A stretch of DNA of 64,000 nt, from contig JAULSR010000001.1 in NCBI GenBank assembly GCA_030512295.1, positions 5,975,001 to 6,039,000 on the forward strand, given 5' to 3'. How positions within the stretch are numbered: the stretch's first letter is position 1; every line of letters starts with the position of its first letter. This DNA comes from Bombardia bombarda. Taxonomy: Eukaryota; Ascomycota; Sordariomycetes; Sordariales; Lasiosphaeriaceae. Shown piece by piece: positions 13,086 through 23,836 of this stretch. Below the pieces are notes generated by a model that saw nothing but the letters and a program-made list of their open reading frames with translations, was not told the DNA's origin and did no database searches. Both the position numbers and the translations under genes were made by a program.

Positions 13086-14291
13086 ATGCTTCGACAACAA
13101 CCCGTCCTCCGCCTTCGGCACCTCGCCAAGCCGGCCGTCAATAGCGGCGCGCCACCGTGCGCCCGCCAATGCCGCACCCTCTTCTCCGGCGCCAGCGACA
13201 AGTCGACCGGCCGGGCCGTCGAGAACCTCAACCTCCGCCGCCTGTCGCAGCGATCCCACGAGTACCAGCGCAACCGGCGCATCTTCCTCTGGTCCGGCCT
13301 CATGGCCGGCGTCGTCTCCTTCAGCTACACCGCCTACAAACTCAAGCAGGAGATCGACAAGAAGCCCCTGAAGCTCGACTCCAGCCTGCCCTCAACCCAC
13401 CCGCTCGCCCAAGCCGACGCAGCCCAGCGAAAGGTCGTCGTCCACGACGAAGAAGGCCGCGAGATCGTCCCAACAGGCAACAGCACGGTCCCGACCTTCC
13501 CGCGCACCATCAACCTCCCCTCCTACACCGCGCCCGCCGCCATCGACACCCCCTCACCCAGCGGCCCCCTGGCCCCCTCACTCTCCGCCTCCAGCGCCGC
13601 GACCGAGTACACCCTCGTCGGCTTCGGCACGCGCACCGTCACGTTCGTCGGCATCCAGGTCTACGTGGTCGGCTACTACATCGCGACGGCCGACATCGCC
13701 GCGCTGCAGAGCGCGCTCGTCAAAAAGGTCAACCCCATCGCCACGACGCTCGTCCCTGGCGAGCGCGACCAGCTGCGCACCGCCCTGCTCGACCCCGTCG
13801 AGGGCGAGCGCGCCTGGGAGCAGCTCCTCGCCAGCGGCATCCCCGCGCGCTCGGCGTTCCGCGTCGTGCCCGTCCGCGACACCGACTTCCACCACCTGCG
13901 CGACGGCTTCGTGCGCGCCATCCAGGCCAGAGCGCCCACCGGCAGCCAGGGGAGTGCCGCCGAGGAAGAGGCGTTTGGCGAGGCGATGCGCGACTTCCGC
14001 GCCGTGTTTAATCGGGGGAGCGTGCCCAAGAAGAAGGAGCTGCTGCTCGTGCGGGACGAGGCCGGCAGGCTGGCGGTTGCGTATGATGACGGCGGGAGCA
14101 AGAAGGAGGAGAGGCCGGCGAGCAGGCGGCTGATTGGTGTTGTGGAGGACGAGCGGGTCTCGCGCGCGCTGTGGCTTAATTATCTGGCGGGCAAGAAGGT
14201 GGCGAGCGAGCCGGCGCGCAAGAGTATAGTTGAGGGCATTTTGGAGTTTGTGGAGCGGCCTGTTGGGACGGTTGCTACGCAGGTTGTATAG
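13086..14291 (+). CDS. AIM18: AIM18-like mitochondrial protein with chalcone-isomerase-like domain
   Basis: Single exon, 401 residues, starting at an ATG that gives an Arg-rich, acid-free leader (first ~35 residues) of mitochondrial-presequence type. One membrane helix lies at about 66-84, after a cluster of basic residues. Residues about 170-395 form a chalcone-isomerase-like domain (YTLVGFGTRTVTFVG at its start, later DGFVRAIQAR). The fungal family (yeast AIM18 and AIM46) sits at the mitochondrial inner membrane and is catalytically uncharacterised; it is thought to bind lipid or fatty-acid ligands rather than to isomerise chalcones. The gene is very GC-rich at third positions, which explains long false frames on the other strand. 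It converges with the glutaredoxin gene 0.4 kb away. Confidence 0.88.
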   Translation: MLRQQPVLRLRHLAKPAVNSGAPPCARQCRTLFSGASDKSTGRAVENLNLRRLSQRSHEYQRNRRIFLWSGLMAGVVSFSYTAYKLKQEIDKKPLKLDSSLPSTHPLAQADAAQRKVVVHDEEGREIVPTGNSTVPTFPRTINLPSYTAPAAIDTPSPSGPLAPSLSASSAATEYTLVGFGTRTVTFVGIQVYVVGYYIATADIAALQSALVKKVNPIATTLVPGERDQLRTALLDPVEGERAWEQLLASGIPARSAFRVVPVRDTDFHHLRDGFVRAIQARAPTGSQGSAAEEEAFGEAMRDFRAVFNRGSVPKKKELLLVRDEAGRLAVAYDDGGSKKEERPASRRLIGVVEDERVSRALWLNYLAGKKVASEPARKSIVEGILEFVERPVGTVATQVV

Positions 14292-14705
14292 AATATGAAA
14301 AGCTGTCTGAGGCATTTTGTTTGTAATTGTTCTGTATAAGTAGATGTTCAAAATATTGGGACCAGGAAGATCTCGACTATTAAGGAAAAGCAGCGGCAGC
14401 AGTAACGGCATTATTAGCTCTCGAGGTTGAAGAGTACCAGTTCTAGTAATTGCTTTCCCCTAGCATACAAATCTCACTCCCCTCTCCAACCGACTAACAA
14501 ACATATTAGATATGCACCGCATCAGCCAGTTTATCGGCAGGGGGAGCGAATCATCCACCATGACAACCTAGCCGCCTGCCTCTCTGCCTCATCAACACCG
14601 AAACCTCTTTCCTTCTAGGGTATCCCATCTAATAGAGCGCCATTGCAGTTTCGTCGTCTGCGCGTTTCCCACGTTTCTTTCTTCTTCGCTCTTTCTCTGA
14701 CTGGT
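14292..14705. other. Intergenic, convergent 3' ends
   Basis: 414 bases between two convergent genes. It holds the two 3' UTRs and no further gene that I can see. Confidence 0.6.
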
Positions 14706-15234
14706 TTACAAGGCACCAGCCTCCTTGAGGAGCTCCTCAATCTTCTTGCCGTCCTTTCCGTTCTTGACAACGGCCTCGAGGTCCGAGTTTCCGCCAATGT
14801 GCTGCTTGTTGATGAAGATGTTGGGGACGGTGCGCTGGCCCGTCAGCTTGGCAAGGGCAGCCTGGACCTCGTCGCCGTCGCTCTCCTGGTTCAGCTCGTA
14901 GTGGACGTACTTGGCGTCGAAGCTCTCGAGGAGGCGCTTGGTGTTGTTGCAGTAAGGGCAGTAGGACTTGCTGAAGACCACTTTAATTGAGGTGTTAGTA
15001 TTATTATTCATATGCTTTGTTGTGATTTAAGCATGCATGCGCCCGCATGCGCTCGGGTGGGTCGGGGTTTGAAGGTGAAAATGGTAGGCAGTAAAACGGG
15101 ACGGAAGACGAGGGGTGTTACGTACTGACGGCATTGTCGTCAATCAGCTGCTGAGCCTTCTTCGTGGCGGCGTCCATATTTGCTGCTGTGTTGAGTGGTA
15201 CGAATGAGGAGAATACTCTACGGAAGATGGACAT
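14706..15234 (-). CDS. Dithiol glutaredoxin, two in-frame starts
   Basis: Glutathione-dependent thiol-disulfide oxidoreductase that reduces disulfides and protein-glutathione mixed disulfides. Two exons: 15234-15126 and 14980-14706, joined in phase 1 after the donor gtacgt, giving 127 residues. The CPYC active site and the TVPNIF (cis-Pro) and GGNSDLE (glutathione-binding) motifs are present, so this is a class I dithiol enzyme. The first ATG (15234) adds MSIFRRVFSSFVPLNTAAN, a basic, Ser-rich, acid-free leader that looks mitochondrial. The second ATG (15177) has the better context (A at -3, G at +4) and begins the usual cytosolic form of about 108 residues. Yeast GRX2 uses the same device. 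The C-terminus is on the convergent side toward the AIM18-like gene. Confidence 0.93.
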
Positions 15235-17495
15235 GAAGTTGCGCGGGTGTTGTTGACCTTCTAGAAAAAAAGGAGGGGGTGGTGGAGGGCCAAGGGAGCT
15301 TTTTAAGCTTCTGGAGACGGCTAAAGCGAAATGTGGACTTTTGGCAAGGTGTAGCAACTGGCACGACCAGAATAGAATAAGGTGGGTGGTGAGTGGATGG
15401 AGAAGGATGGCAAGATGGCGACACTCGGGACGTCGATTTGTCAACGAGCACTTTCTGTCTGAATATGGGGCCTCGGTAGGTGGGATGACAGGCAAGATGG
15501 CAGGGGGCAGTTTTGTATGTGTCGAATAAAGGTGAGAGCTGCATTCGGCTGGCACTTCAAGACCGCACAGGGCGGCTCTCTCTCTCGCGTTGGTAAGGGT
15601 TGCGACTTAAGTGGTGAGTGGAGCCCGAGGCCCCGGTACGTAAGATTTGAGATCCACGGGGCCACGCTTCTAGGGCATCCTGGAAGCTCCGAAAAGCGCC
15701 AATGACGCAACGCGCTCCGTGCAACTGGGTGCTGGGGAACCCGACCGTAATCCCTGCAAAGGCGGCTCTTGGAGAATCCCGAGATGACAAAGACATCGTC
15801 ATTTGGAATCAAGAAAGTGGCCGACTATTGGGTGTATTATTTGGTAAATTTACCATCATGGCATGTTGAAATTGTTCATCGTATGTCTAAGCAATAAAGA
15901 CAGTAAGCAAAAGGAGCCATTTTGCAAGTTTGGTATTCTTAGTCACATGGAAATGATAATCAGCCAGCAAAGAAGCGCATCAGTAGATTTTCTTCCAGTG
16001 GTCCTCCGATGGAAGCCACACTGTCGACGATCATAGATCGGCGCTATCCTCTTGAAGCCCAACCTTCACCTACCTCGTACATCCATTCGTATAGGAAAGA
16101 GATAGACGTGAGGCGCCATTCGCATTACCCATGGGGGGCCAGGTAGGAGGTAAGTCGTTGTTGTTTGATGCGCTGCACCTTGACCTGACCTCATGCACAT
16201 GCTCTGCAGAGATGCTCGTGATTTTATACATGAGTGCTAGTAAGCTGGCCGCTAGCCATGTGCGCCACAGCAACGGGACGATAAGATGCGATCATTCGGG
16301 ATCTCGTGGCGCCTTCTCAGCCAGTTGGCTGGACAGAGCGGCCGAGCGGTTTAACAGACACATGTAGATCCACGATTGATCCTGCAATACGGACAGATGA
16401 TATTAGAGTACTGCCTTGTGGTCTTGAATGCAATGCAACACCGAAGAGGTGGACAGCCGAGGCGGGATGAACTGGCGAAGGCGAAAGGCTACCCAGTGAT
16501 ATGGGATCTTCGGCTCGTTGGTTGCCTTGTCTGATTCCAGGGCTCAGGATTGTCCAAATATCAATTCCGTCCGGTGCAGTGTCTTGTTCCACTGGTATCG
16601 GTTCTCATGACGCTGAACAAGCACTTCGTAGAGGATACAGCGTGCTGGATGGTGACAGCGACAGGGGCCCTGTATATTCAGTACATCCACACTTGCTGTG
16701 AGACTCCGCATGCGCCAAATAAAAAGCTGGCGGTGGAACCTGTAACTCCCCAAAATGAGGGCAACAATTCAGAAGTCGAGTTGGAGCCCGTTGATGGGGT
16801 CGGGATTTCAGGACGGGGTCGTGATGGAGTCCGCCCGGGGAGTGGAATGTTGGTTCTACGGCGACTTGAAGCTCGAAGTTTCATGAAAGTTGACAAGTTC
16901 AGAACAAGCTTATCGCGTTTATCGGCCCCACTTGAGGGGGCCGTCAGCGACTTCTCCAAACTCGCCTGGAACCTGGGAGACCTTGCATTCCCGGCTTGCG
17001 AACAACTTGACAAACCTTGCAGCCTCGACTACCCTCACTTCTCCCACACTCAAAGGCCTAGACGGCTCAGCGGCCTGAAGAGGACCCTTGTTTTCCCCCA
17101 AGGCGGTGATCGTCGTCAAATTGGCCTTTTCCTGCCATTTTTGGGCGGAATCTACCTTAGCTGCAAGGACAACTGGTCTCTCGTGCGATCCACAGAAGGC
17201 GACAAACCAGCGACAACCACACGAACTGCACGAACAACAGCCTCGAACCAAGCCTTGACCAAGCCATTGGCCAAACAAAATCCATCGCCGCTCATTGAAC
17301 GCACTTCTGCCCGAAATCGACAACACAACGCACCGCCCGGCTGTCATCGTCGCCCCCCACCCCGTCACTCCCTCACTCGTAGCTACTGACGGATCTGGAT
17401 GATATAATCTCGTTCCTGAACCTTCCCCCTCTTCCCTCCTTTTCTCCCAGCAGGTCGACGGCTTGTTGTCGTAGGACCACCCCACAGCCGTCAAG
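15235..17495. other. Intergenic between glutaredoxin and BAG genes
   Basis: About 2.3 kb between divergent genes. An open frame of 260 codons from the ATG at 16607 to 17389 shows no domain and has a basic, low-complexity end; I do not call it. A pyrimidine-rich stretch near 17420-17450 probably belongs to the promoter or 5' leader of the BAG gene. Confidence 0.45.
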
Positions 17496-18818
17496 GTGGC
17501 TTCCGGAGGAGATTCGGCATCGTCCGGTGCCGCGTTTGCCAATTTTGCCAACATCACCTCGGCCTTGCTTACGCTCCCGCCATCTTTGCAGCCATACATA
17601 GAAAATAGCCTCATTCATCTCTCGCGCGCCACCGAATACCTCCAGACGGCGACTGGTCTCTCTCCGACTGCCCTGTACACCACCGCCGGCGCAGTATTTC
17701 TTGTTGGTGCCATCCCAGCCGTCGTTGCGCGAGCGGGCAAGAACAGCAAAAAGGGAGGAATCATGTCGCGATATGGCTGGTCGGCCCGCCCGGGTCTATC
17801 GCCCTTCAACTCTACACTCGGCCCTGGAGGCGTGCCCTCCGTGACCGACGATGACTTCAGCTACATCACCTCGGAGGACCTGGAGACCCACGGTCTCGAG
17901 ATTCCCCAGTCACGCGCTCACCATTCGCGCGAGGTCGACCACTACGCCCACTCTGCGCCCGGCCCGGCTTCGGGCTTCCTACCAAGACCCGAGGACGATG
18001 TCATGCTGATCAAGCACAAGGGCGTCACGTATCCAGAGCACTTCCCCGCATATGCCATCGGCGATGGAAAGCTGCTGGTGGGCGACGTGAGGGAGCGCAT
18101 CAAGATGGTTATGGATCTCACGGAACGACAGGGCAGCACAATGCGCCTGCTTTACAAGGGCCGCGAACTCAAGGATCTCGACGCGCCTGTCCGCGAATAC
18201 GGCGTCAAGAACAACAGCGAAGTTATGGTGGTCCTCAGCGACTCTGTTGTTGAGACCACAGGCTCTCGCCAGACCAGTGGCGGCAGCAGCACTGAAGAGA
18301 TCGTTGTCGTGGGACTCGATGGCCGGGATGATTTCGAGGCGTCGGGTAAGGCCCGCAAGCCTCGACGAGGCCGGAAGCGTGACGACAGGAGCCCACGGGA
18401 TAGTGGATCAACCCTCGCCCTTGAGGTGCCGGTAGAGGATGATAGAAAGAGAGGCGTATCGAGGATCCGAACAAAATCGCCGTCATCAGCATCAGGTGTT
18501 TCAGGAGTCAGTGCCAGCACTGCGCCTCCAGTCATAACCGGCAGGCCTGGCGGTCCCATCGAGAAGGTGAACGCCATTGGGTCCCATTTCAGCACCAAGT
18601 TGGTGCCGTTATGCGTTCAATTCACAGCAAACCCGCCTTCTGATCCAAAGAAGAGGGACGATGAGCATCGAAAGTTGTCCGAGGTGGTTATGGCGCAAGT
18701 GCTGTTGAAGCTGGACGAGATCGACACCGGAGATGAGGCAGGAGCACGAAACGTAAGGAAGGAGCTTGTACGATATGTTCAGGAGGTTCTGAAGAGCATC
18801 GATGAGAAGGTCAAGTGA
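17496..18818 (+). CDS. Membrane-anchored UBL-BAG co-chaperone; start codon unresolved
   Basis: Hsp70 nucleotide-exchange co-chaperone. The open frame gives 440 residues: one membrane helix at about 60-80, a ubiquitin-like domain at about 172-250 (LLVGDVRERIKMV..., MRLLYKGRELKD), a Ser/Arg-rich linker with a basic RKPRRGRKR stretch, and a C-terminal BAG domain from about 360 (VVMAQVLLKLDEID...VRKELVRYVQEVL). This order fits the fungal BAG/Snl1 group, in which the helix tethers the BAG domain to the ER or nuclear envelope. No in-frame ATG exists before the TAG at 17472; the frame opens with GTG in strong context (AAG before, G after). The first internal ATG is at residue 90, after the helix. 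Either translation starts at the GTG, or a short upstream exon splices in at 17474 or 17486, or there is a base change. No other intron is needed. Confidence 0.82.
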   Translation: MASGGDSASSGAAFANFANITSALLTLPPSLQPYIENSLIHLSRATEYLQTATGLSPTALYTTAGAVFLVGAIPAVVARAGKNSKKGGIMSRYGWSARPGLSPFNSTLGPGGVPSVTDDDFSYITSEDLETHGLEIPQSRAHHSREVDHYAHSAPGPASGFLPRPEDDVMLIKHKGVTYPEHFPAYAIGDGKLLVGDVRERIKMVMDLTERQGSTMRLLYKGRELKDLDAPVREYGVKNNSEVMVVLSDSVVETTGSRQTSGGSSTEEIVVVGLDGRDDFEASGKARKPRRGRKRDDRSPRDSGSTLALEVPVEDDRKRGVSRIRTKSPSSASGVSGVSASTAPPVITGRPGGPIEKVNAIGSHFSTKLVPLCVQFTANPPSDPKKRDDEHRKLSEVVMAQVLLKLDEIDTGDEAGARNVRKELVRYVQEVLKSIDEKVK

Positions 18819-19881
18819 TAAGGGCCAATCATACACCACACTCCGGGGGATTTCGGCTCTCGTCTTGGCTCTGTTATCCTAACGAGCATGGCGATAATTG
18901 ACACAGGTACCTAATTATACCGAGATGCATAGCAACTCAATTGCATTGATGTTTTGTTTTTCTCTTTTCATTTCTCGGAGCCATATTGGTCGGCGGTCAT
19001 CTTGATCATGTGCATCTTGCTCAGCGAGATCTTAGAGGAGTCTTTTTATGCGTCAGGGATGAGCATTTTTGCATATCAGACATGTTGGCATTTTGACGAA
19101 GATACGGTGACTTTCAGCTGTCTCTGTCTGTGTGAAAGAAGGAGGAGTACAGATGCCATGAACAGTAGATACGTGTACACATACCTACCTACTATTGACA
19201 GTTGAAACGCATCACTCCCCTCTACGTCCATGAACTCGACGAGATTGCCGTTGCGACTCGCACGACTCCGAAACTTCAGCTCCTATTTGAGGACTTGAGC
19301 TCCGGTGTGCAGCCATGATTCCCATCCCAACGCGGGTGCTATTTCAGCAAAGTTTGACTCAAGGATCCTCGTAGATCAGTGCGATAAGAACATCAGATGA
19401 GATTATCTTGCATGCAGAGGAGAAATGCTCAGCATCTAACTTTCCAGGGTGAGTGTTGAATTCACTGGCAATGAATGCTAGATAAAGACTACCAGAGTGG
19501 AAGTTCAATCGTCATATGAGAGCGCGACCCAAGCCGCAACCTGCCGCGAGGGACAGAAGTGACAGGGGGTGCATCAGTCAGCGGCCCCACCAAAGTTTGA
19601 ATTGCACGCTGTAGGTCTAACCCTACCCCAAGCGCCTCAGGCAGCAACGGGCGCTCGCTTCCAGTCTTCCACCACGGCCTGAAACGGGTTAGTGCGGTTT
19701 TTCCAACCTCAAGCACAAGGGCAATTTTCAGCACACACAAAAAAGCCGTAGACTATCAACCATCGCGAGGGTAAGGACCGCAGCCAACTTCGCTGCCATT
19801 CGATCAGCCGGAGTTTGACTGACTGATCAACTTTTTCTTCTTTTTCCCCCCTTCCCTTTTCCTCAGTTATCTGCGGTAAAG
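18819..19881. other. Intergenic, BAG 3' end and uL13 promoter
   Basis: About 1.1 kb holding the 3' end of the BAG gene and the promoter of the ribosomal-protein gene, including a telobox-like site at 19617. A TACCTACC string lies near 19183. No gene seen. Confidence 0.55.
19617..19625. promoter_or_regulatory. Telobox-like CTAACCCTA upstream of uL13 gene
   Basis: CTAACCCTA lies about 257 bases before the uL13 start codon. Telomere-repeat-like AACCCTA boxes are common in fungal ribosomal-protein promoters, so this is a candidate site. It is a single short match and may be chance. Confidence 0.35.
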
Positions 19882-21004
19882 ATGTCTTCCTTCGAGTCAG
19901 TGGTACGTTAAAGTCCATCCTGTTTGCCGCCCTCGTCCACGAACCCGAATTACACATCGCTGGAATCACGACGCCCTGCTGCTGTCGCTGCTATCTGCAC
20001 CGCACACGCGAGGGGCCACACGATAAAATCCAGCTCGCGATGTCATATTCGAGGGGTTAATTGGCAGCCGGATTGCTAACCTAGCTCGTTTAATAGGTCG
20101 TCATCGATGGCAAGGGCCATCTCCTTGGTCGCCTTGCCAGCATCGTCGCCAAGCAGCTCCTCAACGGCCAGAAGATCGTCGTCGTCCGCTGCGAGGCCCT
20201 CAACATCTCCGGCGAGTTCTTCCGCGCGAAGCGTACGTGCAACCACATCTTTTTCCTTCGACTGGCATGACGATTCCGAACATCCCATTGGGCCCAGATT
20301 TTGATTCACGATGATGGGGTCTCTTGAGGAGACGTGTACTGGAGGGGAATATGGAGACGACCGCTTTCGGAACCACGTATGACTGACAATTGAGTACAGT
20401 CAAGTACCATGCCTACCTTCGCAAGATGACCCGGTACAACCCTACCCGCGGTGGTGAGTTCGACATGCGATCCTCAAAACAGTCATATTCGAGTCAGAGG
20501 ATGCTGACTTTACCCAGGTCCCTTCCACTTCCGCGCCCCGTCCCGGATCTTCTACAAGGCCGTCCGTGGCATGATTCCCCACAAGACCGCCCGTGGCGCC
20601 GCCGCTCTCGAGAGACTTAAGGTCTTCGAGGGTGTCCCCGCCCCCTACGACAAGAAGAAGAAGATGGTCGTTCCTCAGGCTCTCCGTGTCCTTAGACTGC
20701 AGCCCGGCCGCAAGTACTGCACAGTCGGTCGCTTGAGCCACGAGGTCGGCTGGAAGTACCAGGACGTTGTTGCGAGGTGCGTCGAAAAACACTCAGGCGG
20801 ATGCCAGACTGTTTGTTGTCTGGCGAATGGGCGGAGAACTCGGAACGCTAACAAACATGTGATAGACTCGAGGAGAGACGCAAGGCGAAGGGTGCTGCCT
20901 ACTACGAGCGCAAGAAGCTGGCCGCGAGACAGCTCTCCGAGGCCAAGAAGGGCGCCAAGGTCGACAAGAAGACGGTATCGGCCCTCGAGGCCTACGGCTA
21001 CTAG
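19882..21004 (+). CDS. RPL16: 60S ribosomal protein uL13 (L16/L13a)
   Basis: Cytosolic large-subunit ribosomal protein. Five exons: 19882-19902, 20097-20232, 20400-20453, 20518-20776 and 20866-21004, all in phase, 202 residues, the usual fungal length. The protein shows the family hallmarks in order: VVIDGKGHLLGRLASIVAK near the N-terminus, KYHAYLRKMTRYNPTRGG, FHFRAPSRIFYKAVRGMIP, the HKTARGAAALERLK segment and a basic C-terminal helix. The first exon has only seven codons, and the intron behind it (194 nt) is the longest in the gene, as is common in fungal ribosomal-protein genes. A telobox-like site lies upstream at 19617. Confidence 0.97.
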
Positions 21005-23721
21005 AGATAGTGGCTGGCAACTCCTCGCAACGCTTTTCCCCAGTCATTTATGCGATTTTCAACTCTAGATTGGCGCGGTGGTTCAGGGCATCAACTTCGT
21101 TTGCGTGGAGATGGTGGGGGGATAACCAGTGGTGGCTATCTGGCACACACTGTGCGTCCCGGGCTCGGGACCTCATAAAATAAATGAGATCACACACCCA
21201 ATGGAGATGAGATTGCAAGGGATATGAGAGACAAATACCCAGCTTTGGCACAGTTCTGGCTCTGCGAATGATATTGCTAGATGTCTTTGTCAGAAACGGA
21301 GTAACCGGACATATCCAAACCTGATGTCTTCTCTCATGACCATGGATACCTTGGCCATGGATTTGCATCCCGTTTCGCTGAGTTAAGACGACAGCAAATC
21401 AACATATAAATGACGCCCATTTGGACCCAAAGGATTGTGAGGAAGCAGGTGTGGTGGGTTTTCCGCGATCTGGCTTATTGTTTCCTTGATGACCTCCTAG
21501 TGCATTGTTCTTTTCTTCTTTACGTGATTTTGACTTGTTACCCATGATGCCATACGTTTTATACGCCACTTCAAGCTTTTACGCCGCTGTTGACCGCACT
21601 ATGATGTCTGACGTTGCTTACTTTATATATAATGGATGGCTCACGAGGACAATGCATACCCTATCATTGAACATTACTTGTGTGCATCCGTTGATCGTAA
21701 ATTGTAATGCAACCGTTCGAGTTTCATTTGCTAGTTTGTACTTGTTTAGGTTGTACTATACTTGAGTATCTCGTTGTCTGTCGGCACTGTAGGTCGCGGT
21801 TCAGTTTTGGGAAGTTTACAGTTTACACACACGGTCACCCTTGTCTTCGAACTTGCCGGCCTAGAAAGAAGAGATGTTTGGCAAGAGATTATCAGTAGCG
21901 GTGTAAGTCCCTCAGTTTCTAGATATCTCAAACTTTCCATCATGGCGAACAGCCAGTCTTCTGGAGATGGATGATTCATTGTCGTGGTATGTATGTCTTA
22001 TCTATAACAGGAGAAGGGATATGATGTTTTTTTAGCTGTTCTATCATCCCATAAACAAGGCCTTCGATCTTCGTGGTGGAACGAAGCCATAAAAGCTATC
22101 ACGAGCCGGGTTGGGTCTAGTATGCTGCATTGAAGTTACATCACTTGCATATATAAAATGAGTAACGTCCCATGTGTACGGCTGTGGGTTTTCAGATGTA
22201 TAATTGAAGTATTATCCCGGCCGGGAGTATGGCTTTAATAGATCAATGGTATATTTTTTATGGAATAAAGTCATCGTCCCCTTCACCTTTGGGTTTGAGT
22301 GTCAAGGCTGGCTGTGGTAGTTTGCATCAGATTTATTTTCCTTCATTGTACCTGTTTCCAGCGTTCTCGTCTTTGAAACCCCGTGTAGGTATTCAGCTAC
22401 TTCTGGTTAAAGCTTTCTACTAACAGAAGACCGAACTGCACGCCGTCGCAGTCATGATGGATAAAATTTGTTCTCCCTTATTGACAGACCGCAAATGTTC
22501 CAATTGTGTCTGTAAATGTAGTTTCCAATTTCCATGTGACAGTCTTCATTACATTTAGTTTTTGCACTCGGGCACGTAAGTTTACAGTTTACCACATTTA
22601 AATAAGGACATTAGAATTATCTAGGTTGCTGTCACTTTCCACGTGCATATGGATAACACTGGTATTTGATATTATGAGAATCACCACCAAGACCTATCCT
22701 CCTCACACACATTTGCCACATGTCTCTGTCACATAGCTTCGAGGATAGTAAAAGTCAGACTCCATAGCTCTAGGACCACTTAGCAGTTTCATAGTAAGGA
22801 ATGAATTTCACTCAATACACTTGTTATGTTGTATAACTGCTAAGAGCCTTTCGTATTGTTCTAAATTCATGACTTCTACCTAAGCAGTCGATGTCTTTAT
22901 CACATTAAACAGACGAGATACCCAGTACCAAACCTTAACGAATATCAATACCCTCACCTGTAATAAATCAATTGACATACAATTGACATACAGAGGACAG
23001 CTGGTCACGATTGGTACTTAACATAGGTATATTATACCAATCACGATATTGGGTATGTTGGGATTTTCTGATATACCCGAATTAGCAGATGTTTTTGCAC
23101 TTATAAACCTACGTCATCCGAATGGCTGCTTATCAAGATTGAGTCGCTTGGTGTGTTTAGTGGAGGCTGTTTGTGGCGCCCCTGTTAAACTCCACTGACG
23201 ATTCTTACCGACGTCGGATCCATCAAGGTTCTTCCAAGCGTTCAAACCCGAAATTCGCTGTGCGTCAACCGAGTTTGTGTTCAAGACAAATTTGCAAATT
23301 CGATTTTTGCTTACCACAAGACACGTGTCGTTTGATGACGCTGCTCCAAAATGAACTTATATTTCTGTTCGAAAGGGACAGATCATGGACCAGAACGGGT
23401 GAGGCGATTGAAGGCCTGTCTTTCTTGGTTCAAGAGACGCGAGACGCGACATGCAATACGATAGCGCGGTCGTAGCATGAACCAAGGCCGGCCCTGCATT
23501 AACAGTTTCTAACAGTGCTGTGGTGCAGAAGTGTTACGCGGAATAGGTGTGTATATGAACATGACATGGATCATGATGTGGGCGTCCTGCACTTTACATG
23601 GACAGGGGCTGAAATCAACAAAGAAAGAGAGGGTGAGCAGCACCTGTAAAATTGGCGTTCTACAGTATCCCCTCAGCGCTCACATGATAGGGTCTGGTAC
23701 GGGTGCAAAGTTTCATCGAAT
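21005..23721. other. AT-rich intergenic stretch
   Basis: About 2.7 kb, noticeably AT-rich from about 21.4 to 23.1 kb, with many stops in all frames. A caattgacata unit is directly repeated near 22970-22992, and the string agtttacagttta occurs near 21820 and 22573. It may be a mutated transposon remnant, but no transposase or terminal repeat can be recognised. Confidence 0.45.
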
Positions 23722-23820
23722 GGGATATTGGCTCAGTTGGTAGAGCGTTGGTCTCATAATATGATCTGATTAAACATCGGAGCCATCCAAAGGTCGTGAG
23801 TTCGAGCCTCACATGTCCCA
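23722..23820 (+). tRNA. tRNA-Met (CAT), elongator type, with intron
   Basis: Acceptor arms GGGATAT and ATGTCCC pair with one T-G wobble. The D arm is GCTC-loop-GAGC, the anticodon loop is CTCATAA with CAT at 23755-23757, and the T arm is GTGAG-TTCGAGC-CTCAC, followed by discriminator A. The 31-39 T-T pair is typical of eukaryotic elongator tRNA-Met, and the acceptor lacks the A1-U72 pair of the initiator. An intron of 26 nt (23759-23784) sits one base after the anticodon, the standard eukaryotic position, and contains ATG able to pair with the anticodon. The mature length is 73 nt before CCA addition. Confidence 0.96.
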
Positions 23821-23824
23821 TGTC

Positions 23825-23836
23825 TTTTACATTTTT
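23825..23836 (+). terminator. Probable Pol III terminator of tRNA-Met
   Basis: TTTT at 23825-23828 and TTTTT at 23832-23836 lie 5-16 bases after the mature tRNA end, where RNA polymerase III terminators are expected. Confidence 0.6.

Noticed and set aside
13578..14411. 277-codon minus-strand frame opposite the AIM18-like gene
   Set aside because: Antisense shadow in a GC-rich exon; low-complexity Arg/Ala/Gly protein.
16336..16420. D-arm-like sequence gcggccgagcggttt resembling tRNA-Ser/Leu
   Set aside because: No matching acceptor stem, anticodon arm or T arm follows.
16607..17389. 260-codon plus-strand frame just upstream of the BAG gene
   Set aside because: No domain, mixed composition, basic low-complexity end, and no splice route into the BAG frame that I could find.
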